A stretch of 8,140 bases of DNA, taken from contig CALPYQ020000051.1 of the NCBI GenBank assembly GCA_943327965.2, positions 1 to 8,140 on the forward strand, written 5' to 3'. This document shows positions 6,729-8,140 of the stretch, in pieces. The notes beneath the pieces were generated by a model, which saw nothing but the letters and a program-made list of their open reading frames with translations, was not told the DNA's origin and did not search any database. The position numbers and the translations under genes were made by a program. The DNA comes from Singulisphaera sp. GP187. Its GTDB lineage: Bacteria; Pseudomonadota; Gammaproteobacteria; Burkholderiales; Burkholderiaceae_C. Numbering within the stretch: the stretch's first letter is position 1; every line of letters starts with the position of its first letter.

Positions 6729-7357
6729 GCCTGATAAGTTTTTTCTACCGCGCTGACAACATCTTGCCAAACTGCTTCGCGGGTTTGATCGGCAGAAATT
6801 TGGGCGAAGCGTGAAGGCATTTCGTTCATGCGCTGCGCATAACCCGCACGCACTTGTTGAAAAAATGAGATGGGTTGCGATTCAAATTTATCGGGTACCC
6901 GCGCTGTAGAAAGTCGTTCTGCAGCAACCTCTGGCGACAAGTCGAACCAAATGGTCAGATCGGGCTGACGAAGGGATGTGGCAGGTACATTTTGAACCAT
7001 GGCCTCCAGTGTTTGAAGGACCTTCCAATCAAACCCCCTGCCACCACCTTGGTAAGCAAATGTGGCATCTGTAAAACGATCGCACAGGACAACTTCACCT
7101 CGCGCCAAAGCGGGTTCAATGACGTTGAGCAAATGTTCACGGCGCGCTGCAAACATCAACAATGCTTCGGTTAAAGGGTCCATGCTTTCATGCAAAGCCA
7201 ACGCTCTGAATTTTTCGGCCAGGGGGGTACCGCCTGGTTCGCGAGTTAGCGTAACTGTATGACCTCTTGCTTTGAACCAATTGGCAAGTCCATCAATGTG
7301 CGTCGATTTGCCTGCGCCATCAATGCCTTCGAAAGAGATAAACCAAGGTCGATTCAT
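6725..7357 (-). CDS. tmk: Thymidylate kinase
   Basis: A 210-residue dTMP kinase converting dTMP and ATP to dTDP, an essential step in dTTP synthesis in the cytoplasm. The P-loop [11 protein letters not shown] spans residues 9-19. TREPGGTP (38-45) and CDRFTDAT (92-99), with the catalytic DR pair at 93-94, are followed by AYQGGGRG (101-108), all family signatures. The DR motif is followed by Phe where Tyr is common. The LID region is around [15 protein letters not shown] at 7357-7355 lies 4 bases past the mltG stop. A weak AGGG about 11 bases upstream, inside the end of mltG, may be its ribosome-binding site. Length and motifs are complete, with nothing unusual. Confidence 0.97.
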   Translation of the reverse strand: MNRPWFISFEGIDGAGKSTHIDGLANWFKARGHTVTLTREPGGTPLAEKFRALALHESMDPLTEALLMFAARREHLLNVIEPALARGEVVLCDRFTDATFAYQGGGRGFDWKVLQTLEAMVQNVPATSLRQPDLTIWFDLSPEVAAERLSTARVPDKFESQPISFFQQVRAGYAQRMNEMPSRFAQISADQTREAVWQDVVSAVEKTYQA

Positions 7358-7361
7358 GGTT

Positions 7362-8140
7362 TTATTTACCCTGTGCGGCCATGCCGCGTTGATATTTGTT
7401 AACCGCTTGATTGTGCTCGTTCAGCGACTGACTGAAATGGCTGGTGCCATCGCCTCGCGCCACAAAATACAGAGCATTCGAGCTTGCGGGTTCAATGGCA
7501 GCCAGCAAAGCGGCTTTGCCAGGCATGGCAATGGGCGTGGGCGGCAATCCTGCGCGGGTGTAGGTGTTGTAGGGCGTGTCGTTTTTTAAGTCAGCCTTGC
7601 GCAAATTGCCATCAAAGGCATTGCCCATGCCATAAATGACGGTCGGGTCGGTTTGAAGTCGCATGCCAATCTTCAAGCGGTTGTGAAATACCGATGAAAT
7701 CATGGGGCGGTCATTGGCCCTGCCTGTTTCTTTTTCAACAATGCTGGCCAAAATAAGCAACTCATCAGGACTTTTAATCACCGAACGACTACGCTGTTGT
7801 GACCAAATTTGATTCAGGTGTTGGTCCATTGATTTGAGGGCACGTTTCATGACAGAGAAGTCTGTTGCGCCCTTGGCGTAGGTGTAGGTGTCCGGATAAA
7901 AGCGCCCCTCAGGGTGCAGGTCTGGCCGACCCAGTTGGGCCATGATTTCCTGATCACTCAGGTTTTGCGTGGTCAATTTGAGGTTGTCGGCTTTGGCCAA
8001 AGCTTGCCGAAACTGCTTGAAGGTCCATCCTTCTACCAAGGTTATGTTGCGCAAAGTCTCTTCACCGCGGACCAGCATATTCAACACAGATTTGGGACTC
8101 ATCTCGGGGGTGATTTCGTAGCTACCCGCCTTGATGCCAC
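7362..8140 (-). CDS. mltG: Endolytic murein transglycosylase MltG (YceG family), 5' partial
   Basis: Inner-membrane lytic transglycosylase that cuts nascent glycan strands and so sets their length. Only the C-terminal ~259 residues are in the window; the membrane anchor and LysM-like N-terminal part lie beyond the right edge. The frame stays open to 8140 with [12 protein letters not shown] ahead of Met8102, so that ATG is internal and not the start. The catalytic motif [13 protein letters not shown] has its Glu at bases 7734-7736 (VEK), equivalent to E. coli Glu218 as I recall it. [34 protein letters not shown] and [15 protein letters not shown] follow in the expected order. First visible gene of the minus-strand operon; tmk begins 4 bases after its stop. 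Confidence 0.95.
   Translation of the reverse strand, partial: GIKAGSYEITPEMSPKSVLNMLVRGEETLRNITLVEGWTFKQFRQALAKADNLKLTTQNLSDQEIMAQLGRPDLHPEGRFYPDTYTYAKGATDFSVMKRALKSMDQHLNQIWSQQRSRSVIKSPDELLILASIVEKETGRANDRPMISSVFHNRLKIGMRLQTDPTVIYGMGNAFDGNLRKADLKNDTPYNTYTRAGLPPTPIAMPGKAALLAAIEPASSNALYFVARGDGTSHFSQSLNEHNQAVNKYQRGMAAQGK

Noticed and set aside
6729..6770. TTG at 6770 as an upstream start for holB.
   Set aside because: It adds 14 residues without family similarity, while the ATG at 6728 gives the usual 4-base overlap with tmk.
7362..8102. ATG at 8102 as the true start of mltG.
   Set aside because: The frame continues to the window edge with recognisable MltG residues (AGSYEITPE), so this Met is internal.
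1..8140. Long reading frames on the opposite strand or in other frames of the acylase, tmk and holB genes.
   Set aside because: They are fully contained in genes with clear family motifs, encode no recognisable domains, and have the composition expected of shadow frames.
1..8140. tRNA, rRNA, insertion sequence, CRISPR array or phage remnants.
   Set aside because: No cloverleaf, transposase motif, terminal inverted repeats with target duplication, or regularly spaced repeats were seen on reading both strands.

Overview
This window looks like ordinary chromosomal DNA from a betaproteobacterium, most likely Burkholderiales and possibly Comamonadaceae from fresh water. The evidence is the conserved order mltG-tmk-holB-tatD-ankyrin on the minus strand and protein-level features such as the long TatD loop containing ERKGGR. 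The genus is not certain. Base composition looks roughly balanced by eye, except for an AT-rich patch around 4110-4200 and another at the start of the ankyrin gene.

Left half, plus strand (1-4075): three hydrolase genes packed head to tail. The first is the C-terminal three quarters of a DhlA-like (subfamily I) haloalkane dehalogenase, which enters from the left edge. It overlaps by 4 bases (ATGA) a cytoplasmic LD-carboxypeptidase of family S66, which overlaps by 1 base (TAATG) a large membrane-anchored penicillin-acylase-type Ntn hydrolase. They are probably one transcript, and its promoter lies outside the window. A perfect 9-bp hairpin with a short T-run at 4082-4106 closes it.

Middle (4107-4223): a short AT-rich convergent intergenic region with four copies of the heptamer AATTGAT/ATCAATT arranged as two inverted pairs. 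No gene is supported there.

Right half, minus strand (4224-8140, transcribed right to left): mltG (5' end off the window), tmk, holB, tatD and an exported ankyrin-repeat protein. Junctions are 4 nt apart, overlapping by 4 nt, 1 nt apart, and about 5 nt apart or overlapping depending on the ankyrin start. This is a classic housekeeping operon combining peptidoglycan chain termination (MltG), dTTP synthesis (Tmk), the replication clamp loader (HolB) and a TatD nuclease. The pilZ gene often found between holB and tatD in related bacteria is absent.

No mobile element, CRISPR array, tRNA, rRNA or convincing undescribed multi-gene system was found. The points most worth a second look are the dehalogenase and its hydrolase neighbours, an 8-G run beside the dehalogenase nucleophile codon, the heptamer cluster, and the missing pilZ.
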